A model generated the notes under the pieces. That model made no database searches. It was not told where the DNA came from and was given only the letters and a program-made list of their open reading frames with translations. From assembly GCA_016765335.1 (NCBI GenBank), contig JAESQE010000388.1, positions 2,249 through 9,741 on the forward strand: a stretch of 7,493 bases of DNA. Direction: 5' to 3'. Positions within the stretch are counted from its first letter, which is position 1. The number at the start of each line of letters is the position of its first letter. Of this stretch, positions 1 to 7,047 are shown one piece after another. Made by a program: the position numbers and the translations under genes. The stretch comes from Planctomycetaceae bacterium. GTDB lineage: Bacteria; Planctomycetota; Planctomycetia; Planctomycetales; Planctomycetaceae.

Positions 1-145
1 CAACTTTATATAAGCCATTGATAGGGAACAATAATTTAGAACAAAATACTAAAGTGATAATATAGATTACGGAAACTAATAGGTGTTTTTAAGGGTAGGG
101 GGGTATTTTAAGGTGATCGGGACGTTGGATAGGTAAAAGAGTTAA
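1..145. other. Non-coding region downstream of the operon
   Basis: No gene is supported here; the stretch follows the stop of the CDF gene. It contains a run of six G (C on the minus strand) and is otherwise A/T-rich. A possible weak minus-strand hairpin spans the CDF stop: AAAGAG (157-152) can pair with CTCTTT (141-136), with a 10-base loop and one further T. The stem is short and A/U-rich, so it is a poor terminator candidate. I see no strong terminator, and transcription may continue out of the window. Confidence 0.5.
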
Positions 146-766
146 TTATTGCTCTTTCATTTCTCTTAGTGCCTGACGAGTGATATTGACTGATGAATGC
201 ATAAATAATCCTGCAATAATAAAAGCAACAATAATATCCGGCCATACCGTTCCTGTGGCAAAAACAGATGCCCCGGCTATAATAACGGCAACATTGCCAA
301 TAGCATCATTGCGGCTGCATAGCCACACGGACTGAATATTAGAATCCCCTTCTTTGTAACGCACTAAAAGCAATACGCTGACTAGATTAGCGGCAAGAGC
401 CATAAGTCCTATAAGTCCCATTGTAAGAGCTTCAGGCGACCCGAAAACAAAAACTCTATACAACGTAAAACCAAGAACAAAAAGCGCCATAGCACCCAGA
501 CTTAATCCTTTAAGCAGTGCCACCATAGCTCTTATTTTTAGTGGCTTTCCGATGACTAGAAGCGTTGCCAGATAAGTGGCGCTATCACCAAGAAAATCCA
601 AGGCATCTGCTTTTAGAGCTGTTGAATCGGCCATAAAACCAGCTATGGTTTCGACCAGAAACATTCCGCCATTGATAAAGATAACGACCCATAATATCCT
701 CCTGTAGATCTTAGACATTCCTTCAAAGGCTATGTTCCCGCAAGAGTTTCCGCACTTTTCAGCCAA
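146..766 (-). CDS. Short cation diffusion facilitator (CDF) metal transporter, TTG start
   Basis: Inner-membrane cation efflux protein of the CDF superfamily (CzcD relatives), expected to export a divalent metal from cytoplasm to periplasm by proton antiport. The 206 residues hold about six hydrophobic segments (near 24-44, 54-73, 82-107, 114-136, 155-172, 174-192). The TM2 metal motif is ADALDFLGD, giving D57-x3-D61. The TM5 motif is CSRNDAIGN, where the usual His-x3-Asp reads C150-x3-D154. The cytoplasmic C-terminal domain of ordinary CDFs (about 300 residues) is absent: the protein stops just after TM6. The N-terminus carries CGNSCG (C5, C9), a possible metal ligand pair. The start is TTG at 766-764, chosen because AAGGAGG lies nine bases upstream and the MAEKCG-type N-terminus fits relatives that I recall. 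The gene overlaps lspA by eight bases, so translation is probably coupled. Family is secure; substrate is not. Confidence 0.88.
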   Translation of the reverse strand: MAEKCGNSCGNIAFEGMSKIYRRILWVVIFINGGMFLVETIAGFMADSTALKADALDFLGDSATYLATLLVIGKPLKIRAMVALLKGLSLGAMALFVLGFTLYRVFVFGSPEALTMGLIGLMALAANLVSVLLLVRYKEGDSNIQSVWLCSRNDAIGNVAVIIAGASVFATGTVWPDIIVAFIIAGLFMHSSVNITRQALREMKEQ

Positions 767-1244
767 TGTTTTTAGCCTCCTTAACGCTTGATCCCATAAA
801 TTCGTAAAATATTAGCAGGAACATACCGATAACAATGGCACTGTCCGTAAAATTAAAGGCAGGCCAATGCCAGCCATAGGCATGGAAATCTAGAAAATCG
901 AACACGGCTCCATAACGGGCGCGCTCAATCATATTACCGACAGCACCTCCGATTACAAGACCAAGCGCACAACTCAAGACAAGTGATGATGTACGGAAAA
1001 GCCAGACAACCAATGCGGCTGTTATAATTAAAGAAAGCCCTAGCAACACCCATCTGCCATAAGATATTTCCTGCAACAGTCCGAAACTAACTCCTGTATT
1101 TTGTACACTGACAAGATTAAAGAATGGCGTAACGGGGAGGCTGCCGCCCCCCTGTTCTGCAAGCCCTTTATTTATAATCCTGTCTGCGAATGTATCTGTA
1201 GCAACAATAAAAACAGCCACGATAAGAGCAAAAATCTTATTCAT
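759..1244 (-). CDS. lspA: Prolipoprotein signal peptidase (signal peptidase II), operon-borne copy
   Basis: Aspartyl protease of the inner membrane that removes the signal peptide from lipid-modified prolipoproteins. The length of 161 residues and four hydrophobic segments fit the family. Visible motifs are FNLVSVQNTGVSFGLL (N49-T-G), GGAVGNMIER (N104), VFDFLDF with catalytic D116, and FNFTDSA with catalytic D134. Two motifs diverge from the usual form: GNxxDR reads GNMIER (Asp to Glu, E107), and the TM1 D-x3-K reads D17-TFA-D21. The catalytic pair is intact, so activity is likely. The ATG at 1244 shares its A with the TAA of the upstream pump gene, with an AGGG site ten bases before it, so translation is likely coupled. 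LspA copies are known next to metal-efflux genes (for example PbrC of the lead-resistance pbr operon), so this is probably an accessory copy rather than the housekeeping one. That last point is inference. Confidence 0.92.
   Translation of the reverse strand: MNKIFALIVAVFIVATDTFADRIINKGLAEQGGGSLPVTPFFNLVSVQNTGVSFGLLQEISYGRWVLLGLSLIITAALVVWLFRTSSLVLSCALGLVIGGAVGNMIERARYGAVFDFLDFHAYGWHWPAFNFTDSAIVIGMFLLIFYEFMGSSVKEAKNIG
776..782 (-). promoter_or_regulatory. Strong ribosome binding site for the CDF gene, inside lspA
   Basis: AAGGAGG on the minus strand is a near-perfect anti-16S match, nine bases before the TTG start at 766. It lies within the last codons of lspA. It decides the start of the CDF gene and probably offsets the weak TTG codon. 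Confidence 0.75.
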
Positions 1245-4200
1245 TATTCTATTACCCTGCGTTCGTTAATAAGGCGTTGTGAGAAGGTGCTGTAGAGCAC
1301 TGGCAGGACGAATAATGTAAGTAGCGTTGAGGATATCAGCCCGCCAACCACCACGGTTGCCAGAGGTTTTTGTACTTCCGAGCCTATGCCTGTGGCGAGC
1401 AGCATTGGTATTAACCCCAAAGCAGCGATGGATGCTGTCATGAGGACGGGGCGTAGGCGAGATAAGGCACCATCAAAGACCGCCTTCGTTACTTCTGTAC
1501 CACTTTCCACTAGCAGATTAATGGCATTGACCATCACCACACCATTGAGCACAGCGACCCCGAACAGAGCAATAAAGCCTATAGATCCCGGTACGGATAA
1601 ATACTGACCTGAGAAATACAGCGCAGCGATTCCACCGATCATAGCGAGTGGGACGTTGAGCATGATTAGGGCCGCTTGTTTGACTGAGCCAAAGGCAAAG
1701 AACAGAAGCAAGAAGATCATCCCCAATGACAATGGCACAACAATCATAAGTCGTGCCTGCGCGCGTTGCTGGTTTTCAAATTGCCCACCGAAGACTACGG
1801 AATAGCCCGGCGGCAGATTGATTTCTTCCTTAATGCGTTTGCTGATTTCTTCAACAAAACTACCCATGTCGCGTCCGGTCAAGTTCGACTGAATCACCAC
1901 GCGGCGCTGCACATCGTCACGGCGGATTTGTGGAGGGCCGGCCTCGATGGAAACATCGGACACATCACCGAGCCTCACCCATGCGCCACTTGGCGCTTGC
2001 ATGATAAGGTCAGAAATAGCTTGCATGTCATTGCGGTACTCCTTGGCAAAACGCACATAAATATCATAACGCTCATTGCCTTGGATGACTTGTCCGGCAG
2101 TTGCGCCGCCGATTGCATCAGAAACCAGAGCCATCACCTGTCCCACAGGAATACCGTAACGGGCAAGTTTGTCGCGGTCAGGCCGTATAACAAGCTGGGC
2201 TTCCCCGGCGATTTGCTCCATCTCCACTGATTGTGCGCCTTCGATTTTACGCACTAACGTTTCAATGGCTTTTCCTTTTTCGGCTAGAACTTTGAGATCA
2301 GGGCCAAATAGTTTGATTGCAAGTTGCGCTTTCACACCAGAGAGCAATTCATCCACGCGGGTAGCAATGGGTTGAGAGAACGTGAAAAGTAATCCCGGAT
2401 GAGTAGACATTTTTTCTTCCATCAGCTTTTGTAGCTCGAACCGGTCTTTGGCAGATGTCCATTCTTTGACAGGTTTTAATCCCACATAAATCTCTACATT
2501 GGACACAGGTTCGGGATCTCCACCAACTTCGGCGCGACCAATACGGCAGGAAGCATAGAGCGCCTCTGGAAATTCCAAGAGCTTTCGTTCCAGCTTTTGC
2601 GCCACACCAAGTGAAGTTTCCAGTGATGAAGATGGAGCTAGTGTTACACGGATATTGATTGTGCCTTCTTCTAGCTCCGGTACGAACTCAGTACCTAGAA
2701 ACGGCACGAGTAAAAGCGAACTGATAAAGATCGCAATGGCTGTAATAACAACCGTCTTTTTGGCCTTTAAAGCGCCTGTAAGAGCCTTCTTATAAACTCT
2801 GTCAATTGCATCAATCAGAAAATTAGATTTATGATCCACTCCCTTTTTGAAAAGGAAGATAGACAGCGCCGGAATAACCACTAGCGCCACCATCAAAGAT
2901 GCGGCCATCGCCAAAACAATAGAGGTTGCCATGGGCTGGAATAATTTTCCTTCTACGCCTTCTAATGTAAAGAGTGGGGTAAAGACCACTATAATAATCA
3001 GCACAGCAAAAAATACCGGACGGCCAACCTCGCGGGCGGCTTCGAGAATGCGCAGTTTTACACCGTCCGGATTGCCATTTTCTTCATGATGAGAGAGATG
3101 TTTAAAAATATTTTCCATCATCACAACCGAGCCATCAACCATCATTCCAATCGCAATCGCTAGTCCACCAAGTGACATAAGGTTTGCCGACACGCCCCAA
3201 TAGGCCATCGCCATCAGTGCCAGAGCAATAGAGATCGGCACTGAGAGCAGCACCAAAACCGCTGCGCGCAAATTCATGAGAAACAAGAGCAGGACAAGAA
3301 CGATAAGCACAAAAGCCTCGATCAAAGCCTTGCTGACCGTATGCACCGCTTGACTAATCAATTCAGCCTGATCATAAAACGCTTCGATTTTAACGCCATC
3401 AGGCAATGCATTTTGAATAATCGGAAGACGTTCGTTAATTTCATCAATCGTATTTTTGGTATTTGCGCCCATGCGCTTCATGATGATACCTGTAACGACC
3501 TCACCCATTTGCTTGGGCTTTCCGGCTTCATCACGCATGGTAATACTAACCGCGCCTTGACGGATTTCTGACCCATAAGCAATTTCCGCTACATCGCGCA
3601 CGCGCACGACAACGCCATCTTCATCTTTAACAGGAATGTTGGAAATATCTCGGATGCCTTCCTCACCACCGCGTACCCAGCCAACGCCGCGAATGACAAG
3701 CTGCTCCGCGCCGCGATTGAGATACCAGCCACCTGCATTGCTGTTATTGTCTTCAATAGCGGCGACAACATCTTCGGCATGCAATTGGTAGGATAGAAGC
3801 TTGGCAGGCTCTAATTGCACCTGATATTGACGCACTTCACCGCCAAAGGAGAGAATTTCCGTCACACCGTCAATTGGCATAAGCAGCAATTTCACTACCC
3901 AGTCATTGAGGGAGCGCAAGGCCATCGTATCAAATTTTTCAGGATCATTGGTGGTGAGCATATATTGAAACACTTGTCCCAGACCGGAGGTATTCGGCCC
4001 CATTTCCGGCGTTGCCATGCCCTCGGGGATTTGCTCTCGTGCATCTTGCAAGCGTTCAAACACGAGCTGGCGTGCAAAGTAAATATCCATGCCTTCTTTA
4101 AACACAACTGTAACAGCTGATAGTCCTGTCTTTGAGATCGAACGCACTTCCTCTACATCAGGAAGTGAATACATCACAGATTCAATCGGGTAGGTGATAA

Positions 4201-4390
4201 GCTGTTCAACCTCTTCAGATGCCAACCCTTGCGCTTCGGTATTAATTGTCACCTGCACATTTGTTACATCGGGAAAAGCATCCAGATTAAGTTTTGGCAG
4301 CATCATGAATGCCCCCACCACAATGGATATAAGCATCAAGACCACCATCAGGCGGTGTCTAACTGCTCCGTCAATAATTGTATTTAGCAT
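1244..4390 (-). CDS. czcA: Heavy-metal efflux RND pump, CzcA/CusA family
   Basis: Inner-membrane proton/metal antiporter of the HME-RND family, working as a trimer with the adjacent adaptor and outer-membrane channel. The 1048 residues match the usual length of about 1040-1070. TM1 lies near 13-31, a periplasmic porter domain at about 40-340, TM2-6 at about 350-515, the second porter domain at about 570-870, and the last TM bundle at about 880-1035. The TM4 motif is AIGMMVDGSVVMMEN, with D419 and E426. The first Asp of the CzcA-type DFG motif is replaced by A413, as in CusA. Aligning by eye to the CusA copper methionine triad gives R581, N631 and E681, so the Cu/Ag ligands are missing and a divalent ion is more likely. 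I chose ATG 4390, which has AGGA nine bases upstream; an in-frame extension to 4459 would overlap czcB and adds non-homologous residues. The symbol is by family; cnrA-, nccA- or helA-type substrates are not excluded. Confidence 0.93.
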   Translation of the reverse strand: MLNTIIDGAVRHRLMVVLMLISIVVGAFMMLPKLNLDAFPDVTNVQVTINTEAQGLASEEVEQLITYPIESVMYSLPDVEEVRSISKTGLSAVTVVFKEGMDIYFARQLVFERLQDAREQIPEGMATPEMGPNTSGLGQVFQYMLTTNDPEKFDTMALRSLNDWVVKLLLMPIDGVTEILSFGGEVRQYQVQLEPAKLLSYQLHAEDVVAAIEDNNSNAGGWYLNRGAEQLVIRGVGWVRGGEEGIRDISNIPVKDEDGVVVRVRDVAEIAYGSEIRQGAVSITMRDEAGKPKQMGEVVTGIIMKRMGANTKNTIDEINERLPIIQNALPDGVKIEAFYDQAELISQAVHTVSKALIEAFVLIVLVLLLFLMNLRAAVLVLLSVPISIALALMAMAYWGVSANLMSLGGLAIAIGMMVDGSVVMMENIFKHLSHHEENGNPDGVKLRILEAAREVGRPVFFAVLIIIVVFTPLFTLEGVEGKLFQPMATSIVLAMAASLMVALVVIPALSIFLFKKGVDHKSNFLIDAIDRVYKKALTGALKAKKTVVITAIAIFISSLLLVPFLGTEFVPELEEGTINIRVTLAPSSSLETSLGVAQKLERKLLEFPEALYASCRIGRAEVGGDPEPVSNVEIYVGLKPVKEWTSAKDRFELQKLMEEKMSTHPGLLFTFSQPIATRVDELLSGVKAQLAIKLFGPDLKVLAEKGKAIETLVRKIEGAQSVEMEQIAGEAQLVIRPDRDKLARYGIPVGQVMALVSDAIGGATAGQVIQGNERYDIYVRFAKEYRNDMQAISDLIMQAPSGAWVRLGDVSDVSIEAGPPQIRRDDVQRRVVIQSNLTGRDMGSFVEEISKRIKEEINLPPGYSVVFGGQFENQQRAQARLMIVVPLSLGMIFLLLFFAFGSVKQAALIMLNVPLAMIGGIAALYFSGQYLSVPGSIGFIALFGVAVLNGVVMVNAINLLVESGTEVTKAVFDGALSRLRPVLMTASIAALGLIPMLLATGIGSEVQKPLATVVVGGLISSTLLTLFVLPVLYSTFSQRLINERRVIE

Positions 4391-4409
4391 AGTTTTGTTT
4401 CCTAATTTT

Positions 4410-5635
4410 TTAATGGTTGTGAACTTCAAAGCCGCTTTTGGCGAGTTCAGATTGAACAAAGAAAGCGCCCTCGGTCACGATCCGCGTGCCTTCCGGCAGA
4501 CCTTTTATCACCGTGTAATCTTCTATTGTACGTAGGGTTTCAACCTCCACAGGTTTAAACTCTCCTTGCTTGTTTTCGCTTTCAACAAAAACCACCCAAT
4601 CTCCATCTGGGGAGCGCAAAACAGACGCGGTGGGTACAGCAAGATATTTTGATTCACTATCGCTTTGAATGCGCGTATCCACATACATACCGGGGTGAAG
4701 GCGGTCTTCCTCATTATCCACAGCAATACGTACACCAATGGTACGGGTTTCTTCATCGAGTAAGTGGTGTTTCTGCACGACTTTGCCCTGCAACCAGCCA
4801 TTACCGGGAATATGGACTCGCGCACCCGCGCCGACTTCAACACTTTTGGATAGTTCAGGTGACAAGCGGCTTTCCACCCATAGGGAGTCTTCATTTACGA
4901 TATTGAATAACACGCGGCCCGGCTCAATCAATTCACCGTCAATGAAATCATCACTCACGATAGTACCACCTTGCGGTGCGGTGAGTTGGAACATGCCGGG
5001 ATTACCGCCAGAACCTTTTTCATGCAGCGCTTTGACTTGGCTCTTGGTCATACCATAGGCCATAACTTTAGCGCGTGCCTGTTCATCGGCGATTTTCGCG
5101 CCGCTATAACGTTTTGCCGATACCGCTGATGCGCCAAGCTGTTGTACACGCCGCCACTCCTTATGCGCAACCATAAGCTCACCAATCGCTTCCGCCATAT
5201 CCACGCCGGATAAAGTGACAAGCGGAGCGCCTTTTTCAACAACATCGCCCAACCTTGCGTGACGCTCTACCACTTGCGCCTCAATACGCGGCGTGACCTT
5301 GCTGCTCAAATAGGAATTCAGCTTTACCTCGCCCGGTGCCTTAATTTCGGCCTCAAGATTTTGCAGCGTTAAAGGTTCGACAAGAATGCCTGCCTCTTTC
5401 ATGTTTTCAGGAGTTAAATCGACCTCTGCGCTTCCACCTTCTTCATGCTCTTCGCCACTTTCTGCATGGCCGTGATCATCGTCTTCTTTGGCTTCTGCGC
5501 CGTGGTCATCATGACCGGCCTCAGAGACAGCGTGAGGTTTTTCTTCGTTTCCATGACCATGCCCGTCACCTTCCGCAAACGCGGGGTTAGAGATGGTAAA
5601 GAGGGCTACTGTGCTTAAAAGTAATAATTTTTCAT
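4410..5635 (-). CDS. czcB: Periplasmic adaptor of the metal RND pump (CzcB family), frameshifted at its start
   Basis: Membrane-fusion protein linking the RND pump to the outer-membrane channel. From 5402 to 4410 the reading frame is intact and typical: a lipoyl/barrel region with ARLGDVVEKGAPLVTL, an alpha-hairpin, a TAPQGGTIV lipoyl return, beta-barrel and membrane-proximal domains, ending GFEVHNH. Upstream of 5402 the same frame continues as a signal peptide (LLLLSTVALFTISNPAFA, cleaved after AFA) and an acidic His-rich stretch with eight His and no Met, but it has no start codon before the czcC stop at 5642-5640. The only good start, ATG 5635 with AGGAG nine bases upstream, is in the neighbouring frame and reads MKNYYF then TAA. 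One extra base in the A5 run (5628-5632) or the T4 run (5617-5620) restores a 408-residue protein beginning MKKLLLL or MKNYYFL. Starting at Met 5402 would lose export. This is either a sequencing or assembly indel or a true disabling mutation; the rest of the gene shows no decay. Confidence 0.88.
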
Positions 5636-5639
5636 CTGT

Positions 5640-6890
5640 TTATTCTCCTGAATTTTGAATCCATTGATTGATTGTTCCTGATGCGCCAAGCCATGCAAAC
5701 CATGACTTCCACACCTTAGCGTGCAGCTCTTCTGCCGCAACTTGCGTATCTAGAGCTTGCTCGATCTGCACCAAATAATCAGTCGCGCTTAGATCGCCTA
5801 CTTTAAATTTACGGTCAAGAATATCGGTTTGCTCAGCTAAAGCCTGCGCCCCGTTTTCCTGCCAGTTTCCCCATGCTTTTCGTGAGAGCTGGTAAGAACG
5901 CTGTGCTGATTTAAGGCGTGTGCGCGCACTATAAAAGGCATTCTGACCTGCCTTGGCTTCGGCAAGAGCCTCGGCCTTCGCTTGATCCACCTCTGCACCG
6001 TATGTGTTGAAAATATTCAAAGGAACAGAGACAGAAAAACCAATCATATCCGCGCCCGCATCCTGACCACCCGTAATACCGATGGTAGGGTCTGGCAAAC
6101 GATCTTTCCGCGCCCCCGTTATCACAGCTTTGGCGGCATCTTCACGACTTCTCATTGCGCGCAATGAGGGAAGAGCCATCAGGATTTGATTTTCATCAAT
6201 TGCCTCTGGTAACGCTGGCAAAGCCTCCGGTAATTCCGGCAGAGCAAAGCCATTTTCTAACGGAAAGCCGATAGAAGAATCGAGTGCCTGTTTAGTTTCC
6301 GCCAGCACCGTTTTCACGTCCGCCTGCACAACGAGTGCTTCGGACAACGCAAGTTGCGCCAAATTCTTTTCGCTCTGGTCAATATCTCCGGCCTTAAAGC
6401 CTTTTTGTGCCAATGTCGCAAAACGCTCCATCAAGCCGGAGCGCTCTACGGCGAGATTATAAATATCCTTCGCCGCGCGGTAATCTGCCAGACTAGAGAG
6501 AACCTCCAGCGCCGTATTTTGACGAATTTCATCACGATCCGCTTCCACGGCCTGCAACTCAAATAAAGCGGTTTTACCGGATGAGAGAAATTTACCGCTC
6601 CAGTCTATTGTTTGGCTTATTCCAAGCGTCTTGGTTTTGTCCTCGCCATCGACATTCTCAACCTCGAATTCAATTTCTGGGTTATACTGCCATTTTGATG
6701 CTGTGCGTTGTGCGGCATCGGCGGCAGTAACGCGTGCCTCGGATTCAGCAATGGCAGGGCTAGACTCCCATACATAATTTATAAAGCGCTCTATACTGGG
6801 CTTTTGCAGTGTCATTTGTTCTTGTGCTTGCGCGGGGGCTGATAACCCGAGGGCAGCCAGACACGTCAATATTCGTAATTGTTGTCTCAT
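5640..6890 (-). CDS. czcC: Outer-membrane efflux factor of the metal RND pump (CzcC/CusC, TolC family)
   Basis: Trimeric outer-membrane and periplasmic tunnel through which the tripartite pump expels metal. It has 416 residues with a Sec signal peptide, MRQQLRILTCLAALGLSAPA, and cleavage likely after A22 (AQA). The Cys at 10 is not in a lipobox, so this member is not expected to be a lipoprotein. Two OEP repeats follow, roughly 33-210 and 235-405, rich in long Ala/Glu/Gln helices. Typical CzcC/CusC landmarks are KWQYNPEIEFEVEN near 66, a SQTIDWSGK segment, LPDPTIGITGG near 265, SVPLNIFNTYGAE near 288, and the GDLSATDYLVQIEQALD helix near 365. A short Leu/Pro/Glu-rich linker (217-229) joins the halves. 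The ATG at 6890 has AAAGGAA with eight bases of spacing. The stop lies four bases before the czcB start. No truncation is seen. Confidence 0.93.
   Translation of the reverse strand: MRQQLRILTCLAALGLSAPAQAQEQMTLQKPSIERFINYVWESSPAIAESEARVTAADAAQRTASKWQYNPEIEFEVENVDGEDKTKTLGISQTIDWSGKFLSSGKTALFELQAVEADRDEIRQNTALEVLSSLADYRAAKDIYNLAVERSGLMERFATLAQKGFKAGDIDQSEKNLAQLALSEALVVQADVKTVLAETKQALDSSIGFPLENGFALPELPEALPALPEAIDENQILMALPSLRAMRSREDAAKAVITGARKDRLPDPTIGITGGQDAGADMIGFSVSVPLNIFNTYGAEVDQAKAEALAEAKAGQNAFYSARTRLKSAQRSYQLSRKAWGNWQENGAQALAEQTDILDRKFKVGDLSATDYLVQIEQALDTQVAAEELHAKVWKSWFAWLGASGTINQWIQNSGE
5645..5649 (-). promoter_or_regulatory. Ribosome binding site that fixes the czcB start
   Basis: AGGAG lies in the last codons of czcC, nine bases before ATG 5635. 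It supports 5635 as the authentic czcB start and therefore the view that a base is missing just after it. Confidence 0.7.
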
Positions 6891-7047
6891 TTAAATGTTC
6901 CTTTGATTGTTTGAGGCAATAAAAAGCAGTGCGCGGGCGAAAGCGTGGCTTTCACGGCAAGTCATACAAAGGGATGTTTATGGAAGATTAATTCAAACGC
7001 GCACAAAAATTTTGTGCCTTAAATTAAGACACACCTCACCCCTGCAC
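6891..7047. other. 157-base gap between the czcI-like gene and czcC
   Basis: No gene is supported on either strand. Besides the palindrome at 7001-7017 there is a six-pair hairpin, GAAAGC (6939-6944) with GCTTTC (6948-6953) and a three-base loop. No U run follows it directly on the minus strand. A weak minus-strand promoter (TTGTGC, 18 bases, CATAAA) can be drawn with its -35 inside the palindrome, but the match is poor. This is the only sizeable gap in the operon, so differential expression of the first gene is plausible. Confidence 0.45.
6988..7027. repeat. Two-tier inverted repeat with a perfect 17-bp palindrome between the first two genes
   Basis: GCACAAAAATTTTGTGC at 7001-7017 is an 8+1+8 perfect inverted repeat. 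It is flanked by complementary outer arms TTAATT (6988-6993) and AATTAA (7022-7027), with unequal internal loops of seven and four bases. In minus-strand RNA the core would make a seven-pair stem with a three-base loop, and the outer arms could extend it. No U run follows, so it is not a standard intrinsic terminator. It could be an operator, an attenuator or an mRNA-processing or stability hairpin separating the small gene from the pump genes. Confidence 0.55.

Noticed and set aside
136..157. Hairpin AAAGAG/CTCTTT across the CDF stop as a terminator
   Set aside because: The stem is six mostly A/U pairs with a ten-base loop, and the T run after it is very short.
3815..4120. Plus-strand frame of 101 codons opposite czcA, and similar frames at 1766-2230 and 4194-4535
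   Set aside because: They lie antisense to highly conserved RND coding sequence, have no ribosome site, and show no family signature.
4391..4459. Upstream extension of czcA to 4459
   Set aside because: It would overlap the end of czcB by 50 bases and add 23 residues unlike RND N-termini; ATG 4390 has a good ribosome site.
4410..5402. czcB starting at ATG 5402 as a complete 330-residue protein
   Set aside because: It would have no signal peptide, although an in-frame signal peptide and His-rich leader lie directly upstream; the short form is an artefact of the frameshift.
6939..6953. GAAAGC/GCTTTC hairpin before czcC as a terminator or riboswitch
   Set aside because: Six pairs only, no adjoining U run, and no riboswitch-like conserved structure visible.
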